DNA of 14,390 bases from GBS-DC sp964451985 (GCA_964451985.1 CAYVKB010000063.1:1-14390), one strand, 5' to 3'. Shown: positions 7,126 to 14,238, numbered from the stretch's first letter. Program-made: numbers and translations. Notes: a model not told the origin generated them from the sequence alone.

Positions 7126-7914
7126 TCACTCGTCTTCCTTGCGCGGTTCAGGCAGCGTCCACGGCGGTTCCAGCTTGCCCTGTGCGTCGCGCTTGAGAAT
7201 CATGATACTCGGCACGCGGGTACTCACGTGCCCGTCGGCATGCAACACGTTCACACCCTTACCGTGAAAGCTGCGCAGGTTGTCGGGTTCCCAGCCCCTC
7301 TCTACACGGCGTTGCCACACAGCAAGACGCACGACATATTTGGAGTTCTCTGTGGGCGTGAAGCGCGCATCGTCGAAGGTCAGCGCGAATCCGTCGTTGC
7401 CCCCAACCAACGGGTTTGGGTTCAGCGAACCATTCTGCCCCCCTGCGAGGCTGTCGGCAATTAACACGTTCAGTCCAGGATTGGGCAAATCTTCCATGCG
7501 TACCCCAGAGAGCGGCGCGTAGAAGCCGTAGGAGAGCGTGAGCATCTTGCTGCTGTCGCGTGGATCGGTAATCACCGTACTGCCACCAGTGGGGTCGGCT
7601 GGGCACTTCAGGGCACGCTGTAAATCGCGCTTCATATAGCTGCTGATGCACAGCACCCAAGTCAGCGGTCGCCCTGCCGAGTCGGTCTGTGGTGAGCCGT
7701 CAGGGTTCGCGTAGTACGCCAGCGGCAGCGTATTGGTGTAGTCCAGCTGATATAGGTTAATCGCCGTCGCGATGTCTTTCAAGTTCGATAGGCAGTCGGC
7801 GGTGCGCTTGATGTCCACCAGTTGGCGATAGAGCGGGATAATAATCGCCAGCACCGCCAGCACAGCGACAGCGATGGCAAGTTTCTCCAGTTGGGTCAGT
7901 CCGTAGCGGTTCAT
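7126..7914 (-). CDS. Type IV pilin-like protein with H-X9-DG motif
   Basis: 262-residue pseudopilin. The short leader MNRYG precedes LTQLE, so prepilin peptidase would cut after Gly5 and leave the conserved Glu at +5 of the mature chain. The hydrophobic helix spans about residues 12-29 (AIAVAVLAVLAIIIPLY). It continues into CLSNLKDIATAINLYQLDY, closely resembling the DUF1559-like pilins abundant in Armatimonadota. The processing-associated H-X9-DG motif is His217 to Asp227-Gly228, followed by HVSTRVPS. The usual leader core FTLIE is changed to LTQLE. The ATG overlaps the LCP stop by 4 bp and the gene's own stop overlaps a GTG of the cyclodeaminase frame. A role in surface assembly, adhesion or secretion is inferred from the family. 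Confidence 0.9.
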   Translation of the reverse strand: MNRYGLTQLEKLAIAVAVLAVLAIIIPLYRQLVDIKRTADCLSNLKDIATAINLYQLDYTNTLPLAYYANPDGSPQTDSAGRPLTWVLCISSYMKRDLQRALKCPADPTGGSTVITDPRDSSKMLTLSYGFYAPLSGVRMEDLPNPGLNVLIADSLAGGQNGSLNPNPLVGGNDGFALTFDDARFTPTENSKYVVRLAVWQRRVERGWEPDNLRSFHGKGVNVLHADGHVSTRVPSIMILKRDAQGKLEPPWTLPEPRKEDE

Positions 7915-8906
7915 CGGGCGTAAGAGTAGGTTTCTTCCCAGAATCCGAGTTCGCGGATGAGCTGGGTGGCTTCTTCGCGTCGGACGATGAGGCTTGTGCC
8001 GCCACCCTCACGCACGGGCAGCGTTTCGGTGCGGATTTGCTCATCGCTGAGCTGGCGTGCGAACAGCGCGAGCGCAAGCAGTTGCTCGAAGTCCATCGTG
8101 GTGCGGGTGTGGCGCAGCCCTGCTGCCAACACTTGCGGCGCGCGCATCCACACGCTGGGGTCTTTCAGCCGTTCCTTGACCGCACGCATGAACTTCTGTT
8201 GCCGTTCGATTCGGTGGAAGTCGCTATCGGTGTGGCGGAAACGCACATAGCCCAGCGCCTGCTTACCGTTCAGGTGCTGAACGCCGGGTTGCAAGTCCAC
8301 ATGGAGGTCGCCCCAGTTGTCGCGGTAGCGCATACGTTTTTCCACTTCAATCGTCACGCCGCCCAGCGCGTCGATGGCTTCCTCGAAGGCTTTGTAGCTG
8401 ATAATCACCACCTCATCAATTTGCAAGTTGCCCAACAGCATGCTCACGGTTTCCACGAGCAGTTTCGGTCCGCCGACTGCATGTGCGGAGTTGATTTTGC
8501 CCCAGCCGTGTCGGGGAATACGCACCAGCGTATCACGCGGGATGGAAAGCGCGCTGATGCGTTGGTTCACGAAGTCCACCTGCGCCACCATGATGGTGTC
8601 CGTGCGCGCCATCGTGTCCACGATGCGCTTGCGGTTGTCGCGGTTCTCGTCTGCGCCGACGACAAGGATGGTGAGTTTCTTGCGTCCGGGGAAGGCGTTT
8701 TCAGGTTTGGTTTCGCCTTTAATGTAGGCAACAACGGCACGACTGACCGTGCCCTCGCTGGCAAAATGTAGATAGCCTAACGCGCTGCCCAGCAATAACC
8801 CGCTCAGCCAGAACATCACCCAGAAGAGCGCCCAAAGTATCCGCCTCATGCGGGATTTCCGCTTGACAGGCGGCGCAATCCCTTGCCTGCTTGCCGTGCG
8901 CGACAT
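7911..8906 (-). CDS. LytR-CpsA-Psr (LCP) family cell-envelope transferase
   Basis: LCP proteins move lipid-linked polymers (teichoic acids, capsule, other glycans) onto peptidoglycan on the outer face of the membrane. Seen: basic N terminus, one transmembrane segment at about residues 20-45 (RRILWALFWVMFWLSGLLLG), then the LCP domain with ILVVGADENRD, ARTDTIMVAQVD, SIPRDTLVRIPRHGWGKINSAHAVGG, DALGGVTIEVEKRMRYRD, LNGKQALGYVRFRHTDSDFHRIERQQKFM. The Arg and Asp residues expected to bind the polyprenyl pyrophosphate headgroup are present. ATG 8906 (331 residues) is chosen; a TTG at 8942 extends the frame by 12 residues with no clear gain. No Shine-Dalgarno is visible. First gene of a three-gene set with 4-bp overlaps. 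Confidence 0.94.
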   Translation of the reverse strand: MSRTASRQGIAPPVKRKSRMRRILWALFWVMFWLSGLLLGSALGYLHFASEGTVSRAVVAYIKGETKPENAFPGRKKLTILVVGADENRDNRKRIVDTMARTDTIMVAQVDFVNQRISALSIPRDTLVRIPRHGWGKINSAHAVGGPKLLVETVSMLLGNLQIDEVVIISYKAFEEAIDALGGVTIEVEKRMRYRDNWGDLHVDLQPGVQHLNGKQALGYVRFRHTDSDFHRIERQQKFMRAVKERLKDPSVWMRAPQVLAAGLRHTRTTMDFEQLLALALFARQLSDEQIRTETLPVREGGGTSLIVRREEATQLIRELGFWEETYSYAR

Positions 8907-8989
8907 TATGCATGAGTGTACCCAACCAAAGCGCGAGGACAACTACTTTTCCCAAGTTGTTAGGCGCAGGTCATCTGTAGCTACTGCTG

Positions 8990-9004
8990 AACCACCGTGT
9001 GGTT
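8990..9004. other. Small perfect hairpin between the remA-like and LCP genes
   Basis: AACCAC-CGT-GTGGTT forms a 6-bp stem with a 3-base loop in the gap between the two minus-strand genes. No T-run follows in either direction, so a terminator is not supported. It could equally be an operator-like palindrome. The rest of 8907-9077 shows no gene. Confidence 0.4.
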
Positions 9005-9077
9005 GGTCTGAGTGCGGCTCGAGTCGGCGCGCCTCACAGCCCTGGACGATGACTCGGTAAAGCTTCTTCAGGCACAA

Positions 9078-9410
9078 TTACTCAACAGGCTCGGTTTCGG
9101 TTGCTTCTTCCTCCTCAGCAGGTTCAGCCGCAAAAATCGCTTCAGGACGGCTGAGCCGTTTTGCCAACGTCTCCTGCGTGAGGGCAGAGAGCACAATCTG
9201 CCCGCTGCTGAGGAACACCACGCAGCGGGTGCGTCGCCCCTGCGTTGCATCGATGAGCTTTGTGCCCTCGCGCCTGAGTTGCTGCACCAACCGCTTCACT
9301 GGCGCGGAGTCAATACGCACCAGCGCAACGATTTTATCCGTCAATACAAAGTTATAAAACCCCACATTCAGCAGTGGGGGTACATCCTGCGCGCGTTCTT
9401 CGGGTCCCAT
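9078..9410 (-). CDS. RemA-like regulator (DUF370)
   Basis: 110-residue protein closely resembling Bacillus RemA, a small DNA-binding activator of biofilm matrix genes. Matching blocks are NVGFYNFV, DSAPVKRLVQQ, KLIDATQGRRTRCVVFL, IVLSALTQETLAKRLS, which line up with RemA from its second residue region to its end. Differences: an extra N-terminal stretch (MGPEERAQDVPPLL) and a C-terminal Glu-rich tail (AEPAEEEEATETEPVE), which together make it longer than the roughly 90-residue norm. ATG 9410 is the only clear start; no strong Shine-Dalgarno is visible. It is divergent from tRNA-Ala and lies about 170 bases upstream of the LCP gene in the same direction, so control of the surface operon is plausible but unproven. 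Confidence 0.9.
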   Translation of the reverse strand: MGPEERAQDVPPLLNVGFYNFVLTDKIVALVRIDSAPVKRLVQQLRREGTKLIDATQGRRTRCVVFLSSGQIVLSALTQETLAKRLSRPEAIFAAEPAEEEEATETEPVE

Positions 9411-9454
9411 CGTAAGAAGACACTTTCGTCGTTGCTTGGTGGATTCCTGCCCTC

Positions 9455-9484
9455 TTGCATTCAGTGTTCGGGGCGTGGTATAAT
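9455..9484 (+). promoter_or_regulatory. Extended -10 promoter of tRNA-Ala
   Basis: TTGCAT (9455-9460), an 18-base spacer, then TATAAT (9479-9484) preceded by TGG, giving an extended -10. Transcription would begin near 9491, a few bases before the mature tRNA. Confidence 0.75.
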
Positions 9485-9498
9485 CTAATTCGCTTCGT

Positions 9499-9574
9499 GG
9501 GGCGGTAGCTCAGCTGGGAGAGCGCTAGAATCGCACTCTAGAGGTCGGGGGTTCGAATCCCCTCCGCTCCACCA
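9499..9574 (+). tRNA. tRNA-Ala (anticodon CGC)
   Basis: A complete 76-base cloverleaf: acceptor GGGGCGG pairs with CCGCTCC and includes the G3:U70 wobble that marks alanine tRNAs. The D arm is GCTC/GAGC, the anticodon stem CTAGA/TCTAG flanks loop ATCGCAC, the T arm GGGGG/CCCCT flanks TTCGAAT, and discriminator A73 is followed by an encoded CCA. Anticodon CGC reads GCG. The 32-38 pair is A-C, whereas other bacterial alanine tRNAs that I recall have A-U (GGC) or U-C (UGC). Confidence 0.97.
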
Positions 9575-9653
9575 CCCTTTCATCACCCAACTCCTTATTT
9601 TTACTGTAGGAATTTTAACTGTTGAAGCGAATTCTTAAAAAGGGGTATTATCC

Positions 9654-11666
9654 ATGCGTCCCGAGAGGCAACTGGAAAGTAAACGCCGCGCGTTGGTTGA
9701 AACGCCGTTGTTCAACCTAACGTTTATGCCGAGCTTGCTGCTGTTGCCCGATAGTTTACAGATTTACCGCGCAACAGACGCAGCGACCCGGTTGCTCGGC
9801 TACACCCACGAACAGCTGAGCCAGATGACCCTGTACGACCTGCTGGTCGAAGAGAAAACCGCCGTAGACGCCGCCCTTAAACGCGCCCGCACCGACCCGC
9901 CGTTTGTGCTAATGGCACGCCGTGCTGACCGCGAGGAGCGTATTCTGGAAGGTGTCATTCATGAGCTTCCTGAGTATGAACTCCTCCATTTCAGCTTCGC
10001 CGACTTGACGGGGCTTCATTTGCCGTACCGCACCTGGCGCACAATTTCTGTCATCCCGCCGACCGCCACGGGGCAAGAGTTCTTACGTGAAGCCGCGCGC
10101 CTGATATCGCAAGTGCTGGGCAGTGCGCACATGTATATTGGTCGGCTGGTCGAGGCGATGCGTGTGGAAGGCGTGGTGTATGCAGTGGGCGGCGAGCTGC
10201 GCGAACCGCTCGACTACACGCTGCCTGGCACACCCTGTGAGAACGTGGTGGCGGCGGGGACATGCTTCTACCCGCGCAGTGTACAGACACTATTTCCCCA
10301 AGATAGAGAGTTGCAGGAACTGGGGCTGGAGAGCTATATAGGTGCACCGCTGCGTGACTCGTTCGGGCGCGTCATTGGAATCTTCTGGATTGCCGATGTG
10401 AAACCACTGCCAGACCTGCACTCCATTCGTGAAATGTTTCAGGTGATGACCGTGCGCGCCTCTCACGAACTACTACGCGACCAATTGGAATCCGAAGCGC
10501 AACGCCTACGCGAACAGCTCCAGCAGGCACAGAAGATGGAAAGCATCGGGCGCATGGCAGGCGGACTGGCACACGATTTCAACAACATGCTCACTGCTGT
10601 GATGGGCTATGTGGAGCTGGCGCAGAGCACAGTACCACAAGACCATCCTGCATACGGGTTTCTGGACAGTGCAATCTTAGCTGTTGAGAAAGCCTCTGCA
10701 GTTACGCGCCAACTGATGACACTCGCGCGACAACAACCGATGCAACGACGCCCGCTAAACCTAAACGAAGTTGTGGAAGAGTCGCTTCGAATTGCTCAAA
10801 CTTGGATGCCGAGCAGTATCCAGGTGCAAACCTATCTGAGCGACGTGCTATGGCTTACCGAAGCCGACCCTGCGCAACTGATGCAGGTGCTGCAGAACCT
10901 GTTGCTTAACGCACGCGACGCCATTCCCGCCGATACAGGTGGCGTGATTACAATCGAGACACAGAACGTACAGCTGGATGTGGAGTACGCTCGTACACAC
11001 TACGGAGTCGTGCCGGGCAACTACGTGATGCTGGCGGTCACGGATACGGGCGTCGGTATACCCCCGCATGTGCGCGAACGAATCTTCGATCCGTTCTTCA
11101 CCACCAAGCCGCACGGACATGGTACTGGTCTGGGGCTGTCAATTGTGTATAGCACCGTGAACCAGTTGGGCGGGCATATCTGGGTTTATAGCGAAGTTGG
11201 CAAAGGTACCACTTTCAAAATCTATCTGCCGCGCGCCCACGATCGGGTGCCTTTTGCGGCTGCCACGCCCCCTGTGCCCATCGAATCACCACGCGGTCAC
11301 GAGACGATTCTGGTGGTGGAAGATGAACCCGGCGTCCTGGAAGTCGCTGCTGTGACACTCCGCCAGCGAGGCTATGAGGTGTTTACTGCAGAATCACCCG
11401 ATGAAGCACTACAGATTGTACGGAAACGGGAACAACCCATTCACTTGCTCATCACTGATGTCGTAATGCCAGTGATGAGCGGACGAGAGTTAGCTGATTA
11501 CATGCTGCGACTGCAGCCAAATCTCAAAATTTTGTTCGTGTCGGGCTATACGGAGAACACCATCGTGCATCACGGCGTGCTGGATGAAGGCGTGCACTTT
11601 CTACCGAAGCCCTATACGCCCTCGCAATTAGCTCAAAAGGTACGTGAGGTGCTGGATAGCCCGTAG
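9654..11666 (+). CDS. Soluble PAS-GAF hybrid histidine kinase with C-terminal receiver
   Basis: 670-residue hybrid sensor kinase with no signal peptide or transmembrane segment, hence a cytosolic sensor. Domains: PAS-like (about 30-120), GAF (about 140-280, with GTPCENVVAAGTCFYP and ESYIGAPLRDSFGRVIG), a short coiled linker (EAQRLREQLQQAQKMESIG), dimerisation domain with phosphoacceptor His307 in GLAHDFNNMLTAVMGY, HATPase with N-box Asn419 in NLLLNARDAI, Asp464 in DTGVGIPP and GTGLGLSIV, then a receiver with acidic pocket Glu556/Asp557, phosphoacceptor Asp602 in LLITDVVMP and Lys652 in LPKPYT. All catalytic residues are present. No separate output domain follows, so phosphate probably passes on to an unlinked partner. 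ATG 9654 has only a weak AAGGGG upstream. The stress-protein gene follows after 26 bases. Confidence 0.96.
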   Translation: MRPERQLESKRRALVETPLFNLTFMPSLLLLPDSLQIYRATDAATRLLGYTHEQLSQMTLYDLLVEEKTAVDAALKRARTDPPFVLMARRADREERILEGVIHELPEYELLHFSFADLTGLHLPYRTWRTISVIPPTATGQEFLREAARLISQVLGSAHMYIGRLVEAMRVEGVVYAVGGELREPLDYTLPGTPCENVVAAGTCFYPRSVQTLFPQDRELQELGLESYIGAPLRDSFGRVIGIFWIADVKPLPDLHSIREMFQVMTVRASHELLRDQLESEAQRLREQLQQAQKMESIGRMAGGLAHDFNNMLTAVMGYVELAQSTVPQDHPAYGFLDSAILAVEKASAVTRQLMTLARQQPMQRRPLNLNEVVEESLRIAQTWMPSSIQVQTYLSDVLWLTEADPAQLMQVLQNLLLNARDAIPADTGGVITIETQNVQLDVEYARTHYGVVPGNYVMLAVTDTGVGIPPHVRERIFDPFFTTKPHGHGTGLGLSIVYSTVNQLGGHIWVYSEVGKGTTFKIYLPRAHDRVPFAAATPPVPIESPRGHETILVVEDEPGVLEVAAVTLRQRGYEVFTAESPDEALQIVRKREQPIHLLITDVVMPVMSGRELADYMLRLQPNLKILFVSGYTENTIVHHGVLDEGVHFLPKPYTPSQLAQKVREVLDSP

Positions 11667-11677
11667 CTCCACTCTTT

Positions 11678-11691
11678 GGTATACTTATACC
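11678..11691 (+). promoter_or_regulatory. Palindrome and -10-like box abutting the stress-protein start
   Basis: GGTATA-CT-TATACC is a perfect inverted repeat ending one base before ATG 11693. It contains TATACT (11680-11685), a good -10 match; transcription would start at about the A of the ATG, and no Shine-Dalgarno exists in the gap. No -35 match is evident. It could be a leaderless promoter, an operator, or both. Confidence 0.45.
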
Positions 11692-11692
11692 G

Positions 11693-12592
11693 ATGATGCG
11701 TATCGTTGTTGGCGTGGACGGAGAGGGCGCATATCAGCGCGCGTTAGCATGGATTGACGCACTGGGCTTTGAGCAGCCCCACCTGATTCTGGCATCGGTA
11801 ATTGAGCCGCCGCGCCCCCCTGTGGTCGGTGTGGTTGCGCCGTTCCCAGATGAGGCATTCGCGCAAGCGTTGCAGGCGCAGGAACAGGCGGCACACGAGC
11901 GGCTTAGCGCGCTGGAGGTGCAACTGCAGGCGCAGGGCATTTCGGCGGAAAGTGTCGTACTGTTCGGGCAGGCAGGCTCCAAATTGCTGGAGTTAGCCGA
12001 CGAACGCAACGCGGACTTGATTGCGCTGGGCGGCACTTCAAAAGGTGCGTTACAGGCTTTCTTGGTGGGTAGCGCAGCCCGCACTGCGCTCACCAACGCC
12101 CGCCAGAGCCTACTCATCGCCCACACACCCCCCAACACCGAGCAACCCCTGAACGCCGTCGTCGCCACCGACCATTCAGAGTATAACTACCGCTGCCTTG
12201 ACCTCTTGCTGCAGTTCGTCCCGCGTAAACTGCAGCGCGTCGCCATCACCACCGCATTTGACCTGGACGAGGAGACATTAGAAATTCTCTCCCGCAACGC
12301 GCCCGCTGTGCAGCAATCGGGCGTGGACTGGATTATCGATCAGCTGCATGAGCGCAATCGTCAGGTATGCGAACGCCTGCGCCCGTTGCAAGCCGCGTGC
12401 GAGTCGCTGGTAGTGGAAGGGTTGCCCATCCCCTCCCTGCGTGAGGCGATGCGCGAGACCAACGCGCAACTACTGATTCTCGGCGCGAAGGGGCACTCGC
12501 TGATTGAACGGCTCTCGCTGGGCAGCGTATCGTACCATTTTGCGGTGGGCGAGCGGGTGAACCTGCTGCTCTTGCGCGCCTCTGAAGCCTGA
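11693..12592 (+). CDS. Tandem-domain universal stress protein (UspA family)
   Basis: 299 residues, two Usp domains fused in one chain (about 1-145 and 150-299), the length of typical tandem Usp proteins; cytosolic, of unknown target. Domain 1 begins MRIVVGVDG and carries a degenerate nucleotide loop, GGTSKGALQAFLVGSAA. Domain 2 carries a complete G-2X-G-9X-G(S) loop, GAKGHSLIERLSLGS, so ATP is more likely bound by the second half. ATG 11693 and ATG 11696 are adjacent; the family start MRIVVGVD fits either. It follows the histidine kinase by 26 bases but may have its own promoter in that gap. Convergent with clpS. Confidence 0.93.
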   Translation: MMRIVVGVDGEGAYQRALAWIDALGFEQPHLILASVIEPPRPPVVGVVAPFPDEAFAQALQAQEQAAHERLSALEVQLQAQGISAESVVLFGQAGSKLLELADERNADLIALGGTSKGALQAFLVGSAARTALTNARQSLLIAHTPPNTEQPLNAVVATDHSEYNYRCLDLLLQFVPRKLQRVAITTAFDLDEETLEILSRNAPAVQQSGVDWIIDQLHERNRQVCERLRPLQAACESLVVEGLPIPSLREAMRETNAQLLILGAKGHSLIERLSLGSVSYHFAVGERVNLLLLRASEA

Positions 12593-12605
12593 ACTATGCG
12601 ACGAC

Positions 12606-12652
12606 GCCTAATCAGCGTGATTGGCAACTCCATCGGAATAACGGTAGGAGTT
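12606..12652. other. Two small hairpins between convergent usp and clpS
   Basis: GCCTAATCA-GCG-TGATTGGC (12606-12625) pairs with one bulged base. AACTCC (12626-12631) pairs with GGAGTT (12647-12652), which overlaps the clpS stop codon. No T-run is present, so bidirectional termination is only a possibility. Confidence 0.35.
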
Positions 12653-12935
12653 ATGCCACAATATCTGTATGGAGCCTAATCTCGCGCAGGACGCCTTCTA
12701 CACGCAGGCACTCCTCGATGCCACCCGCCCACACGATAGCGCGCCCTTTGGTATGCGCTTCGTAGGTAATCTCCAACGCGCGCTGGTAGGAATAGCCCGT
12801 TGCCTTCTGGACCTGTGCCACCACCTCGTCGAACAGGTGGTAGTCGTCGTTGTACAGAATCACTTTCCACTCGTGCGATGCGCCGTCGTCAATCTGCTCC
12901 AGCGATTCGGTTTCAGGTACTTCCAGTACAGGCAT
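12651..12935 (-). CDS. clpS: ClpS, ATP-dependent Clp protease adaptor
   Basis: 94-residue adaptor that hands N-degron substrates to the ClpA/ClpC-ClpP protease; cytosolic. After a flexible N-terminal tail of about 20 residues (MPVLEVPETESLEQIDDGAS) comes WKVILYNDDYHLFDEVV, GYSYQRALEITYEAHTKGRA and VEGVLREIRL. Asn29, Asp30, Asp31 and His61 correspond in order and spacing to E. coli Asn34/Asp35/Asp36/His66, the pocket that holds the substrate N-terminal residue. Phe35 occupies the place of the E. coli gate residue Met40, as far as I recall common in the HTFD-type ClpS branch. No Clp ATPase is in the window. Divergent from htpX. Confidence 0.95.
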   Translation of the reverse strand: MPVLEVPETESLEQIDDGASHEWKVILYNDDYHLFDEVVAQVQKATGYSYQRALEITYEAHTKGRAIVWAGGIEECLRVEGVLREIRLHTDIVA

Positions 12936-12941
12936 ATCTTA

Positions 12942-12947
12942 ATTATA
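12942..12947 (-). promoter_or_regulatory. -10 box of clpS, leaderless arrangement
   Basis: On the minus strand a perfect TATAAT ends six bases before the clpS ATG (12935), leaving only TAAGAT between them. Transcription would start on or beside the A of the ATG, and there is no Shine-Dalgarno, so a leaderless mRNA is likely. No -35 at normal spacing is evident. Confidence 0.65.
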
Positions 12948-12985
12948 GCGCACAGGGAGGCGTGGGAACCTCCAACACCTTCACC

Positions 12986-13005
12986 TGGTATAATAGCATC
13001 GGAGG
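12986..13005 (+). promoter_or_regulatory. Extended -10 promoter and ribosome binding site of htpX
   Basis: TGG followed by TATAAT (12989-12994) is an extended -10. GGAGG at 13001-13005 lies nine bases before ATG 13015. The expected transcription start (about 13001) falls at the ribosome site, so the leader is very short. It is divergent from the clpS -10 about 40 bases away. Confidence 0.7.
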
Positions 13006-13014
13006 GTATCCAGT

Positions 13015-13872
13015 ATGCTCAATATGTTGAAAACAGGTCTACTGCTCACAGGTCTGACACTGATTCTCATCTGGCTTGGTAATCTACTGGGCGGACAGAC
13101 GGGGATTATCGTTGCGTTGGTGTTCGCCGCGCTGATGAACTTGGGCTCCTACTGGTTCAGCGATAAGCTGGTCGTAAAGATGTCGGGTGCGGTGCCACTT
13201 TCCGAGCACGAGGCACCTGAGCTGTACCAGATGACGCGCGAGATGTGCCATCGCGCGAATATGCCGATGCCCCGCCTGTATCTGATTCCCGATATGCAGC
13301 CGAACGCTTTCGCGACGGGGCGCAACCCGCAAAACGGCGTGGTTGCCGTCACACAGGGGCTGCTGCAGCTGATGAATTACGACGAGGTGAAGGGCGTGAT
13401 TGCCCACGAGCTGGCGCACATCAAGAATCGCGACACACTGATTATGGCGGTGGCAGCAACGATCGCGGGCGCGATTTCGGCAGTGGCACATATGTTCTAC
13501 TACGCCACACTGTTCTTCGGCAACCGAGACGAGGACGCGCCCAACCCGCTGGCGGCGCTGGCGTTGGTGATTGTTGCGCCGATTGCCGCGATGATTGTGC
13601 AGCTCGCCATCTCCCGCGCTCGCGAGTATGAAGCGGACAAGACCGGCGCGGAGATTGCAGGCACGCCCATCGGCTTAGCGAACGCCCTGCGCAAACTCGA
13701 GACGGCGGCACAGCGCATCCCGAACGCGCACGCCCAGCCTGCAACCGCGCATATGTATATTGTGAACCCGCTGCGCGGCGGTGGCATCGCGGCACTGTTC
13801 AGTACCCACCCGCCCGTGCAGGAGCGTGTGCGCCGACTCGAAGCAATGAGCTCAGGGGTGCGCATCGTATGA
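13015..13872 (+). CDS. htpX: HtpX-type membrane zinc metalloprotease (M48)
   Basis: 285-residue M48 protease of the inner membrane that helps degrade damaged membrane proteins. Seen: N-terminal membrane segments (TGLLLTGLTLILIWLGNLLG, then TGIIVALVFAALMNLGSYWF), NAFATGRNPQNGVVAVTQGL, the zinc site HELAHIKNRD with His131, Glu132, His135, a further membrane pair (IMAVAATIAGAISAVAHMFYY and PLAALALVIVAPIAAMIVQL), third ligand Glu204 in REYEADKTGAE, and FSTHPPVQERVRRLEAM at the C terminus. Length and order agree with HtpX. The stop overlaps the next start by 4 bp. Divergent from clpS, which gives a small proteostasis neighbourhood. Confidence 0.96.
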   Translation: MLNMLKTGLLLTGLTLILIWLGNLLGGQTGIIVALVFAALMNLGSYWFSDKLVVKMSGAVPLSEHEAPELYQMTREMCHRANMPMPRLYLIPDMQPNAFATGRNPQNGVVAVTQGLLQLMNYDEVKGVIAHELAHIKNRDTLIMAVAATIAGAISAVAHMFYYATLFFGNRDEDAPNPLAALALVIVAPIAAMIVQLAISRAREYEADKTGAEIAGTPIGLANALRKLETAAQRIPNAHAQPATAHMYIVNPLRGGGIAALFSTHPPVQERVRRLEAMSSGVRIV

Positions 13873-14186
13873 ACAGCCTGCGCGACCAGGTGTGGGAAAT
13901 CCTACACGATGTATACGACCCCGAGATTCCGCTCAATATCGCGGATCTCGGGCTGGTCTACGACCTGCAGGTCTCTGATGAGGGCGAGGTGTCGATTCTG
14001 ATGACGCTCACCTCACCCGGCTGCCCCGTCGGGGATATGCTCGCCGACGAAATCCGCGACCGCGCCATGAGCATTACGGGCGTGAAGGATGTGCATGTAG
14101 AGTTCACTTTTGACCCGCTATGGACTCCCGAGCGGATATCGGAGGAGGGGCGTCAGATGCTACAGGCGTTTGGCTTCCCTGTGTAG
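13869..14186 (+). CDS. MIP18/DUF59 family protein, SufT-like Fe-S assembly factor
   Basis: 105-residue protein of the MIP18 family, whose members (SufT, PaaD, eukaryotic MIP18/CIA2) take part in Fe-S cluster maturation. Seen: helix WEILHDVYDPEIPLNIADLGLVYD, strand SILMTLTSPGCPVGDML with the conserved Cys52, and GVKDVHVEFTFDPLWTPERISEEGRQML. Length is typical for a single-domain member. It overlaps the htpX stop by 4 bp and is surely cotranscribed; no other suf gene is in the window, so the partner cluster proteins must lie elsewhere. A paaD-type phenylacetate role is unlikely, since no paa gene is nearby. Confidence 0.92.
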   Translation: MNSLRDQVWEILHDVYDPEIPLNIADLGLVYDLQVSDEGEVSILMTLTSPGCPVGDMLADEIRDRAMSITGVKDVHVEFTFDPLWTPERISEEGRQMLQAFGFPV

Positions 14187-14238
14187 GCTCCGCTAATTGA
14201 GGTTTTGAGTTCGTGGCGCCCGCCAACAAAACCCACCC

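Noticed and set aside
6368..7267. Long plus-strand open frame antisense to the cyclodeaminase gene.
   Set aside because: It has no recognisable domain and mirrors a well-supported minus-strand gene; GC-rich codon use produces such frames.
8037..8771. Long plus-strand open frame antisense to the LCP gene.
   Set aside because: It is His- and Val-rich with no motif, and fully covered by a gene with clear LCP signatures.
9622..9651. TTGAAG, 18 bases, TATTAT as a kinase promoter.
   Set aside because: The -10 ends two bases before the ATG, so transcription would begin inside the gene; it works only if translation starts later, for which there is no evidence.
9575..9653. Terminator after the tRNA (T-rich CCTTATTTTTACTG at about 9592-9605).
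   Set aside because: No convincing GC-rich stem precedes the T-run.
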